DNA of 64,000 nt. Source: Pseudoxanthomonas sp. SE1. Lineage in GTDB: Bacteria; Pseudomonadota; Gammaproteobacteria; Xanthomonadales; Xanthomonadaceae. Where the stretch lies: positions 310,001 to 374,000 of the forward strand of contig NZ_CP113783.1 of the NCBI RefSeq assembly GCF_029542205.1, written 5' to 3'. Under the pieces are notes generated by a model that saw only the letters and a program-made list of their open reading frames with translations, was not told the origin of the DNA and made no database searches. This document shows positions 37,966 through 47,300 of the stretch, piece after piece. How positions within the stretch are numbered: the stretch's first letter is position 1; every line of letters starts with the position of its first letter. The position numbers were made by a program, and so were the translations under genes.

Positions 37966-38250
37966 ATGGTCAAGTCCCGCAAGACGCGCGACGCCGGTGC
38001 TGCCGACGACCGCTCCGACGGCGCCGGAGCGCCCGCCAAGCTGGTGCGCGACAGCTTCACCATGCCGGCCGGCGATTTCGCGCTGGTGGCCGTGCTGAAA
38101 GGTCGTGCGCTGCAGATGCAGCGGCCGGCGAAAAAGAGCGAGTTGCTGCGAGCGGGGTTGCATGCGCTGTCCGCGCTGTCGCCGCAGGCGCTGGCCAAGG
38201 CGCTGGATGCGCTGGCGCCGGTCAAGGCCGGTCGTCCGAAGAAGAAGTAG
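37966..38250 (+). CDS. Small basic protein, ribbon-helix-helix-like
   Basis: A 94-aa, strongly basic protein. After a disordered N-terminus, DSFTMPAGDFALVAVLKGRALQ and KKSELLRAGLHALSALS look like the strand and two helices of a ribbon-helix-helix DNA-binding fold (conserved K-K-S-E-L-L-R-A-G). The tail is Lys/Arg-rich (GRPKKK). Possibly a nucleoid-associated or autoregulating repressor. No partner toxin is adjacent. Confidence 0.65.
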   Translation: MVKSRKTRDAGAADDRSDGAGAPAKLVRDSFTMPAGDFALVAVLKGRALQMQRPAKKSELLRAGLHALSALSPQALAKALDALAPVKAGRPKKK

Positions 38251-38338
38251 ACGCCGCCTCCGCGCGGCGTGCGTTGACCTGATCACGGCATCCGCCAGTC
38301 GGCGTGCCGTCCTCCCGTTCCTGCCTGAAGTGCCATCG

Positions 38339-39331
38339 ATGAACCTTGCCGCGATCCTCCGCCGCCACCGCTGGGTGGTCCTGTTGTCCGTGTTGCTGCT
38401 GGCCCCGGTGCTGGTGGCGTCGACGCATGCGCCGGTGCGCGTGGAGACGCAGGAGGCGCAGCCGGGTTACAGCGTGCGCGACCTGGAATGGACGGATGCC
38501 GGGCGCGGTCGCGCCGTGCCGGTGAAGCTGTTCTGGCCAGACGCGGCGCGCAGCGGCAAGGTGCCGCTGGTGGTGTTCTCGCACGGCATCGGCAGCGCGC
38601 GCGACGGTTACACCTACCTGGGCCACTACTGGGCGCGGCATGGCATCGCCAGCATCCACGTGCAGCACGTCGGCAGCGACCGCGCGCTGTGGCAGGGCAA
38701 TCCGCTCACGCTGGTGTCGCGCTTCCAGCAGGCCGCAGGCGAAGCCGAAGCCGTGGCGCGCGTGCGCGACCAGCGGTTCGCGCTCGACCAACTGCTCGCG
38801 GGCGAATGGGGCACGCATGTCGATCGCGCACGCATCGTCGCCGCCGGCCATTCCTACGGCGCCAATACCACGCTGATGTCGGCCGGCGCGCGGGTGGTGC
38901 GCGATGGCAAGGCGATCGATCTCCGCGATCCGCGCTTCAGTGCCGCCATCGTGATCTCCGCGCCACCGTTCTACGGCGACGACGATTTCCGCCCCATCCT
39001 TTCCGGCATCACCATCCCCACCCTGCACGTGACCACGGCCGACGACATCATCCGCATCCCCGGCTTCGGTTCCGGCGTGGACGACCGGCTGAAGGTGTTC
39101 GACGCCATTGGTGGCGCACACAAGGTGCTGGCCGTGTACCGGCACGGCACCCACAACGTGTTCACCGATCACCGCTACTTCGATTCGCGCGAGGTCAGCG
39201 AGCAGGTCAAGCAGGCGACCGAAGCGTTGTCGCTGGCGTTCATCGACACGGCTTACGGCCGATCCACCGCCGAGCTGGCACGCTGGCAATCCGGCCACCG
39301 CGCCCTGCTCGCGCGCTACGACGCGCGCTGA
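38339..39331 (+). CDS. Exported alpha/beta hydrolase (PAF-acetylhydrolase/dienelactone-hydrolase-like)
   Basis: A 330-aa protein with an N-terminal hydrophobic signal/anchor (RHRWVVLLSVLLLAPVLVAST). The hydrolase core shows PLVVFSHGIGSARDGYTYLG, the nucleophile elbow AAGHSYGANTTLMS, an acid near TTADDIIRIPG and a His in RHGTHNVFTDHRYFD. Similar to secreted esterases of the PAF-acetylhydrolase group. Substrate unknown. Confidence 0.8.
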   Translation: MNLAAILRRHRWVVLLSVLLLAPVLVASTHAPVRVETQEAQPGYSVRDLEWTDAGRGRAVPVKLFWPDAARSGKVPLVVFSHGIGSARDGYTYLGHYWARHGIASIHVQHVGSDRALWQGNPLTLVSRFQQAAGEAEAVARVRDQRFALDQLLAGEWGTHVDRARIVAAGHSYGANTTLMSAGARVVRDGKAIDLRDPRFSAAIVISAPPFYGDDDFRPILSGITIPTLHVTTADDIIRIPGFGSGVDDRLKVFDAIGGAHKVLAVYRHGTHNVFTDHRYFDSREVSEQVKQATEALSLAFIDTAYGRSTAELARWQSGHRALLARYDAR

Positions 39332-39332
39332 C

Positions 39333-39683
39333 TCAGGGGGTGGACCAGACGGCGAGTTCGTAGCCGTCCGGATCGGTGAACTGGAAGCGGCGCCCACCGG
39401 GGAAGGCGAAGATCGGCCTGGTGATCTTCCCGCCCGCGGCTTCGACGTTCGCCAGGCTGTCTTCCAGTGCCGTCGAGTACAGCACCACCAGCGCGCCGCC
39501 CGGCTGTGGCATGCCGTGTGCGAAGCCGCCCGTCAGCCGGCCATCGCGGAACTCGCAGTAGTCCGGGCCGTAGTCCTGGAACGTCCAGCCGAACGCCCCG
39601 CCGTAGAACGCCTTGGAGGCGGCGATGGACGCGACGGTGAACTCGATGTAGTCGATGCGGTGGTGCTTTTCGGCGGTGCTCAT
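39333..39683 (-). CDS. VOC-superfamily (glyoxalase/bleomycin-resistance-like) protein
   Basis: A 116-aa single VOC module pair: HRIDYIEFTVASIAASKAFYGGAFGWTFQDYGPDYCEF at the start and GRRFQFTDPDGYELAVWST at the end, the two beta-alpha-beta-beta-beta halves of the fold. Metal-ligand His/Glu positions are partly kept. Role (lyase, dioxygenase, or binding) not determinable. Convergent with the hydrolase gene, with one base between stop codons. Confidence 0.87.
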   Translation of the reverse strand: MSTAEKHHRIDYIEFTVASIAASKAFYGGAFGWTFQDYGPDYCEFRDGRLTGGFAHGMPQPGGALVVLYSTALEDSLANVEAAGGKITRPIFAFPGGRRFQFTDPDGYELAVWSTP

Positions 39684-39753
39684 GGCGGGTGTCCGTGGAA
39701 GAGGCCGCCAGTCTGGCGAAGTCCTCGCGGCCTGTCTTGGCGAAATCGGACAG

Positions 39754-40464
39754 TCAGTCCGCGACGCGTGCGATCAGCTGGGTGGGCGTGAGGCCGGTGA
39801 GCCGGCGCGTGTCGCCGGCCAGTTGGGCGGCGTCGTAGTAGCCCGCGTCGAGCGCGGCTTCCAGGAGGTTGACGCGGTGGTGCCGCCGTCGCAGGAAGCG
39901 CTGCAGCCGCAGGATGCGCGCCAGCAGCTTCGGCCCGTAGCCGAATGTCTCATCGCACCGGCGCAGCAGGGTGCGCTCGGTGATGCCGAGGTCGCGCGCC
40001 AGGTGCGCGACCGTCTCGGGTCGTGCGCGCGACAGCCGTGCATGTACGGCCGACATCGCGTCGCGACGCAGCGGTGTGTCGGTCAGGATCCGGTCGGCGA
40101 GCCACGCCGTCGCATCGGCATCGCGCTCCGCCATCCGGTCGGCCAGCGTCGCCAGGCGCGGAATGCCGAGATCACGGAGGTCCACGCGCTGGTCGGCGAG
40201 CGCATGCAATGGAACACCCAGCCAACGCGTTGCCGCGCCGGGCGCGAACCTCAGGCCCTGCACCCGGCGACCGGGCGCGATGTGGGCGTACTGCGCCCGC
40301 GTGTCCGGCCCGGCGATGCTCAGCCGCACGCCGTCCCACAGCAGATCGACGCAGGCATCGGGCAGTACGAGCGCGGCGCTCGCCTCCGTTCCCTGCACGT
40401 AGTCCCAGCGACAGAGCAGCGACTGGCCGGGTGCGAGGTCGTGTTGTCGGTAGCGGCCGCTCAT
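39754..40464 (-). CDS. AraC-family transcriptional regulator
   Basis: A 236-aa regulator with an N-terminal DUF6597-like sensor region (LVLPDACVDLLWDGVRLSIAGPDTRAQYAHIAPGRRVQGLRFAPGAA) and a C-terminal AraC HTH pair (VAHLARDLGITERTLLRRCDETFGYGPKLLARILRLQRFL, LLEAALDAGYYDAAQLAGDTRRLTGLTPTQ). It precedes the VOC gene in the same direction with 70 bp between, so it may regulate it. Confidence 0.88.
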   Translation of the reverse strand: MSGRYRQHDLAPGQSLLCRWDYVQGTEASAALVLPDACVDLLWDGVRLSIAGPDTRAQYAHIAPGRRVQGLRFAPGAATRWLGVPLHALADQRVDLRDLGIPRLATLADRMAERDADATAWLADRILTDTPLRRDAMSAVHARLSRARPETVAHLARDLGITERTLLRRCDETFGYGPKLLARILRLQRFLRRRHHRVNLLEAALDAGYYDAAQLAGDTRRLTGLTPTQLIARVAD

Positions 40465-40476
40465 CGTGGCGTGGCG

Positions 40477-41445
40477 TCAGCGCTCGGAATGCCCGCTCTC
40501 ATCGTAATCGCGGCGCTCGAACAGATGGGGCTGGATCAGTTCGATGAAGGCGCGCGCCTGCGGTGACAGGAACTTGCCCTTGCGCACCACCACGCCATAG
40601 CTGCGCGAAGGGAACCATTGGCTCAGAGAGCGCGCGGCCAGCCGGTCGCGGTCGCTGTCGGTCAGGCAGATGGAGGCGATGACGGAGATGCCCATGCCCA
40701 TGCTGACGTACTGCTTGATGACCTCCCAGCCGCCCACCTCCAGCGCGACGGTGTAGGGCACGCGCGCCTGCTGGAACACCAGGTCCACCAGCCGGTAGGT
40801 GACCAGCCGCTTGGGCGGCAGGATCAGGCCGTAGGGCGAGAGATCTTCCAGCCGCAAGTCCCGCTTCTTCGCCAGTGGATGGTCCGGCGGCGTGATCAGC
40901 ATCGGTTCGAAGCGGTAGACCGGCGCGTAGCTGAGGTCGGCCGGCACATCGAGCACCGAGCCGACCGCCAGGTCCACCGCATCCGAGCGCAGCAGGTCGG
41001 TGCCGTCGGCGCTGGCGGCGTTGTGCAGGGTCAGCTTCACATCGGGATGTTCCTGGCGGAAGTGCTCCACGATCTTCGGCAGCAGGTAGAGGATGGTGGA
41101 GCTGTTGGCGGCCACGTTCAGTTCGCCAGCTTCCAGCCCGCTGACCTTCTCGCGGAAGCTGGCATCCAGCCCGTCCAGTCCGGCGACCAGAGGCTGGGCC
41201 ATCTCGTACAGCACCTGGCCCTCGCGGCTGGGCGACAGGCGGCGCCCGCTGCGTTCGAACAAGGTGACCCCCAGCTCCCGTTCCAGCGCCTGCAACTGCA
41301 GGGTGATGGCCGGCTGGCTGACGAAAAGCGCCTCCGCCGCCCGCGAAACCGACCCCAACCGTACCGTCTGGCAGAAGGCGCGCAGCGGCTTCATCCGGTC
41401 GGATTTGTAGGGAAATCTGGGGGTTGGCGCTTCTTTAGAGCTCAC
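40477..41445 (-). CDS. LysR-family transcriptional regulator next to the glyoxylate shunt
   Basis: A 322-aa LysR regulator: HTH in RAFCQTVRLGSVSRAAEALFVSQPAITLQLQALERELGVTLFERSGRR, then a CysB-like effector domain (ITPPDHPLAKKRDLRLEDLSPYGLILPP, VGGWEVIKQYVSMGMGISVIASICL). The GTG at 41445 gives MSSKEAPTPRFPYKSDR before the HTH; an ATG at 41394 (MKPLRAF) is an equally plausible start. Divergent from aceB with a LysR-type box between, so control of aceB-aceA is likely. Confidence 0.9.
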   Translation of the reverse strand: MSSKEAPTPRFPYKSDRMKPLRAFCQTVRLGSVSRAAEALFVSQPAITLQLQALERELGVTLFERSGRRLSPSREGQVLYEMAQPLVAGLDGLDASFREKVSGLEAGELNVAANSSTILYLLPKIVEHFRQEHPDVKLTLHNAASADGTDLLRSDAVDLAVGSVLDVPADLSYAPVYRFEPMLITPPDHPLAKKRDLRLEDLSPYGLILPPKRLVTYRLVDLVFQQARVPYTVALEVGGWEVIKQYVSMGMGISVIASICLTDSDRDRLAARSLSQWFPSRSYGVVVRKGKFLSPQARAFIELIQPHLFERRDYDESGHSER

Positions 41446-41458
41446 GTTCTAATCAAAT

Positions 41459-41473
41459 ATAAGCAGAACTTAT
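41459..41473. promoter_or_regulatory. LysR-type box (T-N11-A) in the LysR/aceB intergenic region
   Basis: ATAAG-CAGAA-CTTAT is a perfect 5-bp dyad with the T-N11-A core expected for LysR proteins, inside an A/T-rich 110-bp gap between the divergent regulator and aceB. It lies 14 bp from the regulator start and 82 bp from the aceB start, fitting joint autoregulation and aceB activation. Confidence 0.6.
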
Positions 41474-41555
41474 TTAATGCATTGCCAAAACTGTTTTGTC
41501 AAATAATTGCGGCCGGGAGCACTGTGCGTTTCCAGCAAGACGCTAGGAGACCGCC

Positions 41556-43187
41556 ATGTCCGCCACCGCTTTCGCCCTGCCGCCACGCGATTCGCGCGGC
41601 GACCGTCCCACCCCCGGCATCGCCCTGACCGCCAATGTGGTGGGTCAGGACGATCTGCTGCCCCCCGGCGCCTTGGCCCTGCTCGTCTCGCTGCACCGTG
41701 CGATCGAGCCGGAACGCCAGGCTCGGCTGAAGGCTCGCCGCGAGCGCCAGGCCTTCTTCGATGCCGGTGGCCTGCCGGACTTCCGCACCGATACGCGCTC
41801 GATCCGCGACAGCGACTGGACGGTCGCCCCCGTGCCGACCGCATTGCAGGACCGTCGCGTCGAGATCACCGGCCCGGTCGATCCGAAGATGGTCATCAAC
41901 GCGCTGAACTCCGGCGCCAAGGTGTTCATGGCCGACTTCGAGGATTCCACCTCGCCGACCTGGCAGAACCTGCTGACCGGCCAGCGCGCGCTGATCGGCG
42001 CCGTGCAGGGCGATCTGGCCTTCACCTCCGACGCCGGCAAGCACTACGCGCTGAAGCCGCAGAACGAGCAGGCCGTGCTGCTGGTCCGCCCGCGCGGCTG
42101 GCACCTGGACGAGAAGCACGTGCTGATCGACGGTGCGCCGATCGCGGGCGGCCTGTTCGACGTGGCGGTGTTCGCCTGGCACAACGCCCGCGCGCTGCAG
42201 GCCCGCGACCGCGGTCCGTACTTCTACCTGCCCAAGCTGCAGAGCATGGAAGAGGCCGCGCTGTGGGAAACCGCGCTGTCGCACATCGAAGCCGCATTGG
42301 GCCTGCCGCACGGACAGATGAAGGTCACCGTGCTGATCGAGACACTGCCGGCCGTGTTCGAGATGCACGAGATCCTGCATGCGCTGCGCGAGCGCATCGT
42401 CGGCCTGAACTGCGGCCGCTGGGACTACATCTTTTCGTACCTGAAGACCTTCCGCCGCCACGCCGACAAGGTGTTGCCGGAACGTGGCCAGGTGACGATG
42501 ACGCAGCCGTTCCTGAAGGCGTATTCGGAACTGCTGATCCAGACCTGCCACCGCCGTGGCGCGCATGCGATGGGCGGCATGGCCGCGCAGATCCCGATCA
42601 GCAACGACGAAGGCGCCAACGAACAGGCGCTGGCCCGCGTGCGCGCCGACAAGCTGCGCGAAGTCACCGCCGGCCACGACGGCACCTGGGTCGCGCATCC
42701 GGCGCTGATCCCGGTGGCGAAGGCGATCTTCGACGAGCACATGCCGCAGACCAACCAGCGCGGCGTGCTGCGCGAGGACGTGGCGGTGACGCGCGACGAC
42801 CTGATCCGTCCGTCCACCGGCACCATCACGCGCGCCGGCTTCGAAGGCAACGTGGAAGTCTGCGTGCGCTACCTGGCGGCATGGCTGGATGGCAACGGCT
42901 GCGTGCCGATCCACTGGCTGATGGAAGACGCCGCCACCGCCGAGATCTCGCGCACGCAGATCTGGCAGTGGCTGCACACGCCCGACGTGCACCTGTGCGA
43001 TGGCACCCAGATCGACTACGCGCTGCTGCAGCGCACGCTGGCCGCACTGCCCGCGAAGCTGGGCGACCACAGCCGGCTGCCGGGCGGCGAGCGGATCTCC
43101 GAAGCCATCGCCCTGCTCGACGCCCTGAGCCGTGCCGAGGAGCTGGCCGACTTCCTGACCCTGCCCGCCTACGAACGCATCGACTGA
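41556..43187 (+). CDS. aceB: Malate synthase A
   Basis: A 543-aa enzyme condensing glyoxylate with acetyl-CoA to malate. Signatures: FMADFEDSTSPTWQNLLTGQ, VLLVRPRGWHLDEKHVLIDGAPIAGGLFD, TVLIETLPAVFEMHEILHALRERIVGLNCGRWDYIFSY and MGGMAAQIPI. Length matches the A isoform. A TAGGAGA ribosome site precedes ATG 41556. Upstream of aceA by 45 nt: the glyoxylate-shunt operon that allows growth on acetate or fatty acids. Confidence 0.97.
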   Translation: MSATAFALPPRDSRGDRPTPGIALTANVVGQDDLLPPGALALLVSLHRAIEPERQARLKARRERQAFFDAGGLPDFRTDTRSIRDSDWTVAPVPTALQDRRVEITGPVDPKMVINALNSGAKVFMADFEDSTSPTWQNLLTGQRALIGAVQGDLAFTSDAGKHYALKPQNEQAVLLVRPRGWHLDEKHVLIDGAPIAGGLFDVAVFAWHNARALQARDRGPYFYLPKLQSMEEAALWETALSHIEAALGLPHGQMKVTVLIETLPAVFEMHEILHALRERIVGLNCGRWDYIFSYLKTFRRHADKVLPERGQVTMTQPFLKAYSELLIQTCHRRGAHAMGGMAAQIPISNDEGANEQALARVRADKLREVTAGHDGTWVAHPALIPVAKAIFDEHMPQTNQRGVLREDVAVTRDDLIRPSTGTITRAGFEGNVEVCVRYLAAWLDGNGCVPIHWLMEDAATAEISRTQIWQWLHTPDVHLCDGTQIDYALLQRTLAALPAKLGDHSRLPGGERISEAIALLDALSRAEELADFLTLPAYERID

Positions 43188-43232
43188 CCCCGCCCCCACC
43201 CACGACGCCCCACGACGAAAAGAGAGTCCGCC

Positions 43233-44567
43233 ATGAGCACCAAGCAACAGCAGATCGACGCCATCCAGAAAGATTGGGACAGCAATCCGCGCTGGACCGG
43301 CATCAAGCGCGACTACGCCGCCGCCGATGTCGTCCGCCTGCGCGGCAGCCTGCAGCCGGAGTACACGCTGGCGCGCCGCGGCGCCGAGAAGCTGTGGAAG
43401 CTCGTCAACGGCGAAGCGAAGAAGGGCTACGTCAATGCCTTCGGTGCGATCAGCGCCGGCCAGGCGATGCAACAGGCCAAGGCCGGCCTGGAAGCCGTCT
43501 ACCTGTCCGGCTGGCAGGTCGCCGCCGACGGCAACACCTCTGAGACCATGTACCCCGATCAGTCCCTGTACGCGTACGACTCGGTGCCGACGATGGTCCG
43601 CCGCATCAACAACACGTTCCAGCGCGCCGACGAGATCCAGTGGAAGAACCTCTGCGACGGCAAGGCGAACGAGGCCGACGCCATCGACTTCTTCCTGCCG
43701 ATCGTCGCCGATGGCGAGGCCGGCTTCGGCGGCGTGCTGAACGCCTACGAGCTGATGAAGAACATGATCGTCGCCGGTGCCGCGGGCGTGCACTTCGAGG
43801 ACCAGCTGGCCGCAGTGAAGAAGTGCGGGCACATGGGCGGCAAGGTGCTGGTGCCCACGCAGGAAGCGGTGCAGAAGCTGCAGGCCGCGCGCCTGGCCGC
43901 CGACGTGCTGGGCGTGCCGACCATCGTGCTGGCGCGCACCGATGCCGAAGCCGCCAATCTGTTGACTTCCGACTTCGACGCCAACGACCAGCCCTTCGTC
44001 ACCGGCCAGCGCACGGCGGAGGGTTTCTACCGCGTGAAGAACGGCCTGGAGCAGGCGATCAGCCGCGGCATCGCCTACGCGCCGTATGCCGACCTGGTGT
44101 GGTGCGAGACCGGCACGCCGGACATCGGCTTCGCCAGAGAGTTCGCGCAGGCCGTGCACGCGAAGCACCCGGGCAAGCTGCTGTCGTACAACTGCTCGCC
44201 CAGCTTCAACTGGAAGAAGAACCTGGACGACGCGCAGATCGCCCGCTTCCAGGACGACCTGTCGGCGCTGGGCTACAAGTTCCAGTTCATCACCCTGGCC
44301 GGCATCCACATCAACTGGTTCAACAGTTTTCAGTTCGCCCACGACTACGCGCGGGGCGAAGGCATGAAGCACTACGTCGAGCAGGTGCAGGAGCGGGAGT
44401 TCGCCGCGCGCGAGAAGGGGTACACGTTCGTGTCCCACCAGCAGGAAGTGGGCGCGGGCTACTTCGACGATGTCACCACGGTCATCCAGGGCGGCAGCTC
44501 CAGCGTCACCGCGCTGAAGGGATCGACCGAGGAAGAGCAGTTCTACGAGAAGGAAAAGGCGGCCTGA
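43233..44567 (+). CDS. aceA: Isocitrate lyase
   Basis: A 444-aa lyase splitting isocitrate into glyoxylate and succinate. Family signatures: [23 protein letters not shown] and the catalytic stretch [23 protein letters not shown], where KKCGHMGGK holds the catalytic Cys; [15 protein letters not shown] is a further hallmark. A bidirectional terminator follows. With aceB it completes the glyoxylate bypass. Confidence 0.97.
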   Translation: MSTKQQQIDAIQKDWDSNPRWTGIKRDYAAADVVRLRGSLQPEYTLARRGAEKLWKLVNGEAKKGYVNAFGAISAGQAMQQAKAGLEAVYLSGWQVAADGNTSETMYPDQSLYAYDSVPTMVRRINNTFQRADEIQWKNLCDGKANEADAIDFFLPIVADGEAGFGGVLNAYELMKNMIVAGAAGVHFEDQLAAVKKCGHMGGKVLVPTQEAVQKLQAARLAADVLGVPTIVLARTDAEAANLLTSDFDANDQPFVTGQRTAEGFYRVKNGLEQAISRGIAYAPYADLVWCETGTPDIGFAREFAQAVHAKHPGKLLSYNCSPSFNWKKNLDDAQIARFQDDLSALGYKFQFITLAGIHINWFNSFQFAHDYARGEGMKHYVEQVQEREFAAREKGYTFVSHQQEVGAGYFDDVTTVIQGGSSSVTALKGSTEEEQFYEKEKAA

Positions 44568-44594
44568 TCGCTGCTCGCAAGGGTGCACAAAAGG

Positions 44595-44618
44595 AAACGC
44601 CGGCTTTCGCCGGCGTTT
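44595..44618. terminator. Bidirectional terminator between aceA and the S9 peptidase gene
   Basis: Stem AAACGCCGGC, loop TTTC, stem GCCGGCGTTT (44595-44618), with A-rich DNA on the left and a T-containing stretch on the right. It sits between convergent stops and can act in both directions. Confidence 0.85.
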
Positions 44619-44648
44619 CGTCTTTCAGCGTTGCGGGAAGCAGCGCGC

Positions 44649-46709
44649 TTACTTCTTCACTTCCTGCGTATGCCCCTTCAGCGCCTCGGCCAGGCCCGGC
44701 ACGCCGTCCGCCCCCGTGGGCACGCTGATGCTCGAACCGGTGAAGTCCTTGCCGATCGGTTCGGCACGACCGCCCAAGCACTGCGCGAGGAAGCCTTCCG
44801 TCACCGCGTTGAACGCCTTGTTGTTCTCCGGCCGCGCGAAGCCGTGGCCCTCGTCGGGGAACAGCACGTAGGTCACCGGGATGTTCTTCGCCGTCATCGC
44901 CTTGACGATCTGGTCGCTCTCGTCCTGCTTCACGCGTGGGTCGTTCGCGCCCTGTCCGATCAGCAGCGGCTTCTTGATCTGGTCGGCGCGGGTCAGCGGC
45001 GAGCGTTCGGTCAGCCACGCCTTGCCGGCGTCGGTGCGCGGGTCGCCCATGCGCTTGGCCAACTGTTCGAAGAAGCTGGCCCAGTAGGGCGGCACCGTGC
45101 TGAGCAAGGTGTTGAGGTTGGACGGGCCGACGATGTCCACGCCGCAGGCGAACGCGTCCGGCGTGAAGGTCAGGCCGGCGAGCGTGGCGTAACCGCCGTA
45201 GCTGCCGCCCATGATCGCGACCTGGTCCTGCGTGGTGACGCCCTGCTTAACCGCCCACTGCACGGCGTCGATCAGGTCGTCGTGCATCTTGCCGGCCCAC
45301 TCGCCGTTGCCGGCGTTGGTGAAGGCCTTGCCGAAGCCGGTCGAGCCGCGGAAGTTGACCGACAGCACCGCGTAGCCGCGGTTGGCCAGCCACTGGTTGT
45401 AACCCCCGTAGCCGTAGGAATCGCGCGCCCACGGGCCGCCGTGGACCAGCAGCACCAGCGGCACCGGCGCATCGGCCTTGCCGTCGTTGTTCGCGTCGGC
45501 GCTGCGCGGCAGGGTCAGGTAGCTGACCAGCGTCTTGTCGTCACGCGATGTGATCTCCACCGGCCACTGCGGGACCAGCGGCTTGCCTTCCAGCTTCGGT
45601 CGCGCGGAGAACAGCTTGGTCAGCGTGCCCGCCGGGCGGTCGTAGCGGTAGTAGACCAGCGGCGCCTCGGCCGCCGAGTAGGCGATGATCCAGGTCTTGT
45701 CGTCCAGCGTGCGCGTATTGACGGACACATCGCCCGGGCCGATCGCCTCCAGCTTCTCCAGGTCGGCGCGGATCGACGGATCGACCACCTTCCACTCATC
45801 GCGCAGGTAGTCCACCGACACCGCCTGGACCTTGCCGGTTGCCGGATCAGCGAGCGTGCCGCCGACATCGGCGCGTGCGTCTTCCAGCACCAGCGTGCGC
45901 TTGCCGCTGGCCACGTCGACGGCAAACAGCGCGGCAGTGTTGCGGCCGCGCGAATCGGTGAAGTACAGCGTCTTGCCGTCCAGCGTCAGGCCGCCGGGAC
46001 CGGTGGTCAGCACGTCCTCGAACGGGATGTCGTCGAACTTCTCCCAGCCGCCGTTGGCCCCGCGCTTCAGCACGTCCGCGCCGCCGTCCGGGCGCGAGCG
46101 CTGTGCGTACTTGAGGGTGTAATCGGCGTCGGCGATGTAGCCGGCGATCTTGGCGTCGTTCTTCTCCAGCAGCGTGCGGGCGCCGGTGGCGAGATCGACC
46201 TTGTAGATGTCGTGCCACTGCGCGTCACGGTCGTTCATTCCGACCAGGATGGTGCCGGGATGCTTGGGGCTGACGCCGGCGACCTGGGCGGTGGTCTTCG
46301 GGAAGGGCGTCAGGTCCTTCGCCTGGCCCGTCTTCAGGTCGACCGCGTACAGGTGGAAATCCTCGTCGCCACCGCTGTCGCGCAGATACAGCAGCGTGTC
46401 GGGCTGGTAGGACCAGAAGTAGCTGCGGATGCCGCGGGCCTTGTCCTGCGTGACGGCCTTGGCCTGCGCCGGATTGTCGGCCGGGGCGACCCAGACATTG
46501 AGCACGCCATCGACCGCGGCGACCCAGCTGAGGTACTTGCCGTCGGGGCTGGTCTGCACGTTGGCGCGCTCGGGATTGCCGAACAGGGCGTCGCGCGCGA
46601 TCAGTTCGGTGCCGGCGATGCGATCGGCGGCAGACGGTGCCGCCTGCGCGGCAAGCGCGACGGCGACGGTCGAGGCCAACAGCGTGAGACGGAATGCGGC
46701 ATGACGCAT
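44649..46709 (-). CDS. Exported S9-family (prolyl oligopeptidase-like) peptidase
   Basis: A 686-aa secreted serine peptidase. Start at ATG 46709 (MRHAAFRLTLLASTVAVALAAQA signal peptide); the frame stays open upstream only by chance. An N-terminal beta-propeller occupies about residues 40-400. The catalytic domain carries LVHGGPWARDSYGYGG, the Ser elbow IMGGSYGGYATLAGLTF, Asp in GANDPRVKQDES and His in DEGHGFARPEN. Cleaves short peptides, probably in the periplasm. Confidence 0.92.
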   Translation of the reverse strand: MRHAAFRLTLLASTVAVALAAQAAPSAADRIAGTELIARDALFGNPERANVQTSPDGKYLSWVAAVDGVLNVWVAPADNPAQAKAVTQDKARGIRSYFWSYQPDTLLYLRDSGGDEDFHLYAVDLKTGQAKDLTPFPKTTAQVAGVSPKHPGTILVGMNDRDAQWHDIYKVDLATGARTLLEKNDAKIAGYIADADYTLKYAQRSRPDGGADVLKRGANGGWEKFDDIPFEDVLTTGPGGLTLDGKTLYFTDSRGRNTAALFAVDVASGKRTLVLEDARADVGGTLADPATGKVQAVSVDYLRDEWKVVDPSIRADLEKLEAIGPGDVSVNTRTLDDKTWIIAYSAAEAPLVYYRYDRPAGTLTKLFSARPKLEGKPLVPQWPVEITSRDDKTLVSYLTLPRSADANNDGKADAPVPLVLLVHGGPWARDSYGYGGYNQWLANRGYAVLSVNFRGSTGFGKAFTNAGNGEWAGKMHDDLIDAVQWAVKQGVTTQDQVAIMGGSYGGYATLAGLTFTPDAFACGVDIVGPSNLNTLLSTVPPYWASFFEQLAKRMGDPRTDAGKAWLTERSPLTRADQIKKPLLIGQGANDPRVKQDESDQIVKAMTAKNIPVTYVLFPDEGHGFARPENNKAFNAVTEGFLAQCLGGRAEPIGKDFTGSSISVPTGADGVPGLAEALKGHTQEVKK

Positions 46710-46813
46710 GGGAAGACTCCTGGATGCAAGGAAGGACAGCGGACAGGACGTCCGCCAGCCGTAGGTGTGACCCGAGTAGACCACACCGTTCCTTCGCCCG
46801 CCGTGGCCAGAGG

Positions 46814-47300
46814 TCATGCGGGGTTGCCGCGGTCCATGCCCCGGTAGCCCAGCGCTTCGGTCAGATGCGGGGTGGTGATGGCGTCGCTGCCCGCGAGATC
46901 GGCGATGGTGCGCGCGACCCGCAGGATCCGGTGCAGGCTGCGCGCGGACAGTTGCAGGCGCTCGACCGCGCGCTCCAGCAGCGCCTGGTCGCGTGCTGAC
47001 AGGCGGCAATGCGCCATCGTCTCGGCCTGGCCCATCCGTGCATTCGGTTTGCCGCAGCGCCCATGCTGGCGGGTGCGCGCGGCGACCACGCGTGCCTGCA
47101 TCACGGCGGTTCCCTCGCCGTCCGGCGCATCCGGGCGCAAGTCCTGCGGCGGCAGCCGGGGCACGTGCACATGCAGGTCGATGCGGTCCAGCAGCGGACC
47201 GGAAACGCGGCTGCGGTACCGCCGGACGAGATCGGGGCCGCAGCGGCACCGCCCGCTGGGATCGCCGGCCCACCCACAGGGGCAGGGATTCATCGCAAGG
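46814..47300 (-). pseudogene. comM: comM (YifB/Mg-chelatase-like), 3' part only
   Basis: About 160 codons matching the C-terminal part of ComM: MNPCPCGWAGDPSGRCRC (zinc-ribbon stretch), the RVSGPLLDRIDLHVHVP motif, and the terminal helical domain RLSARSLHRILRVARTIADLAGS with LTEALGYR. The AAA+ ATPase N-terminal two-thirds is missing. Family similarity stops upstream of AMNPCPCG at about 47300, and the DNA beyond is unlike the host. No 5' half is found in the window. ComM is a branch-migration helicase for natural transformation and a known island insertion target. Confidence 0.88.

Noticed and set aside
41499..44588. A 1029-codon minus-strand frame opposite aceB and aceA
   Set aside because: Antisense shadow; aceB and aceA have full-length, motif-complete frames on the plus strand.
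46710..47273. In-frame fusion of the S9 peptidase with sequence upstream overlapping comM
   Set aside because: The open frame continues by chance. The signal peptide at 46709 marks the real start and the comM frame is different.
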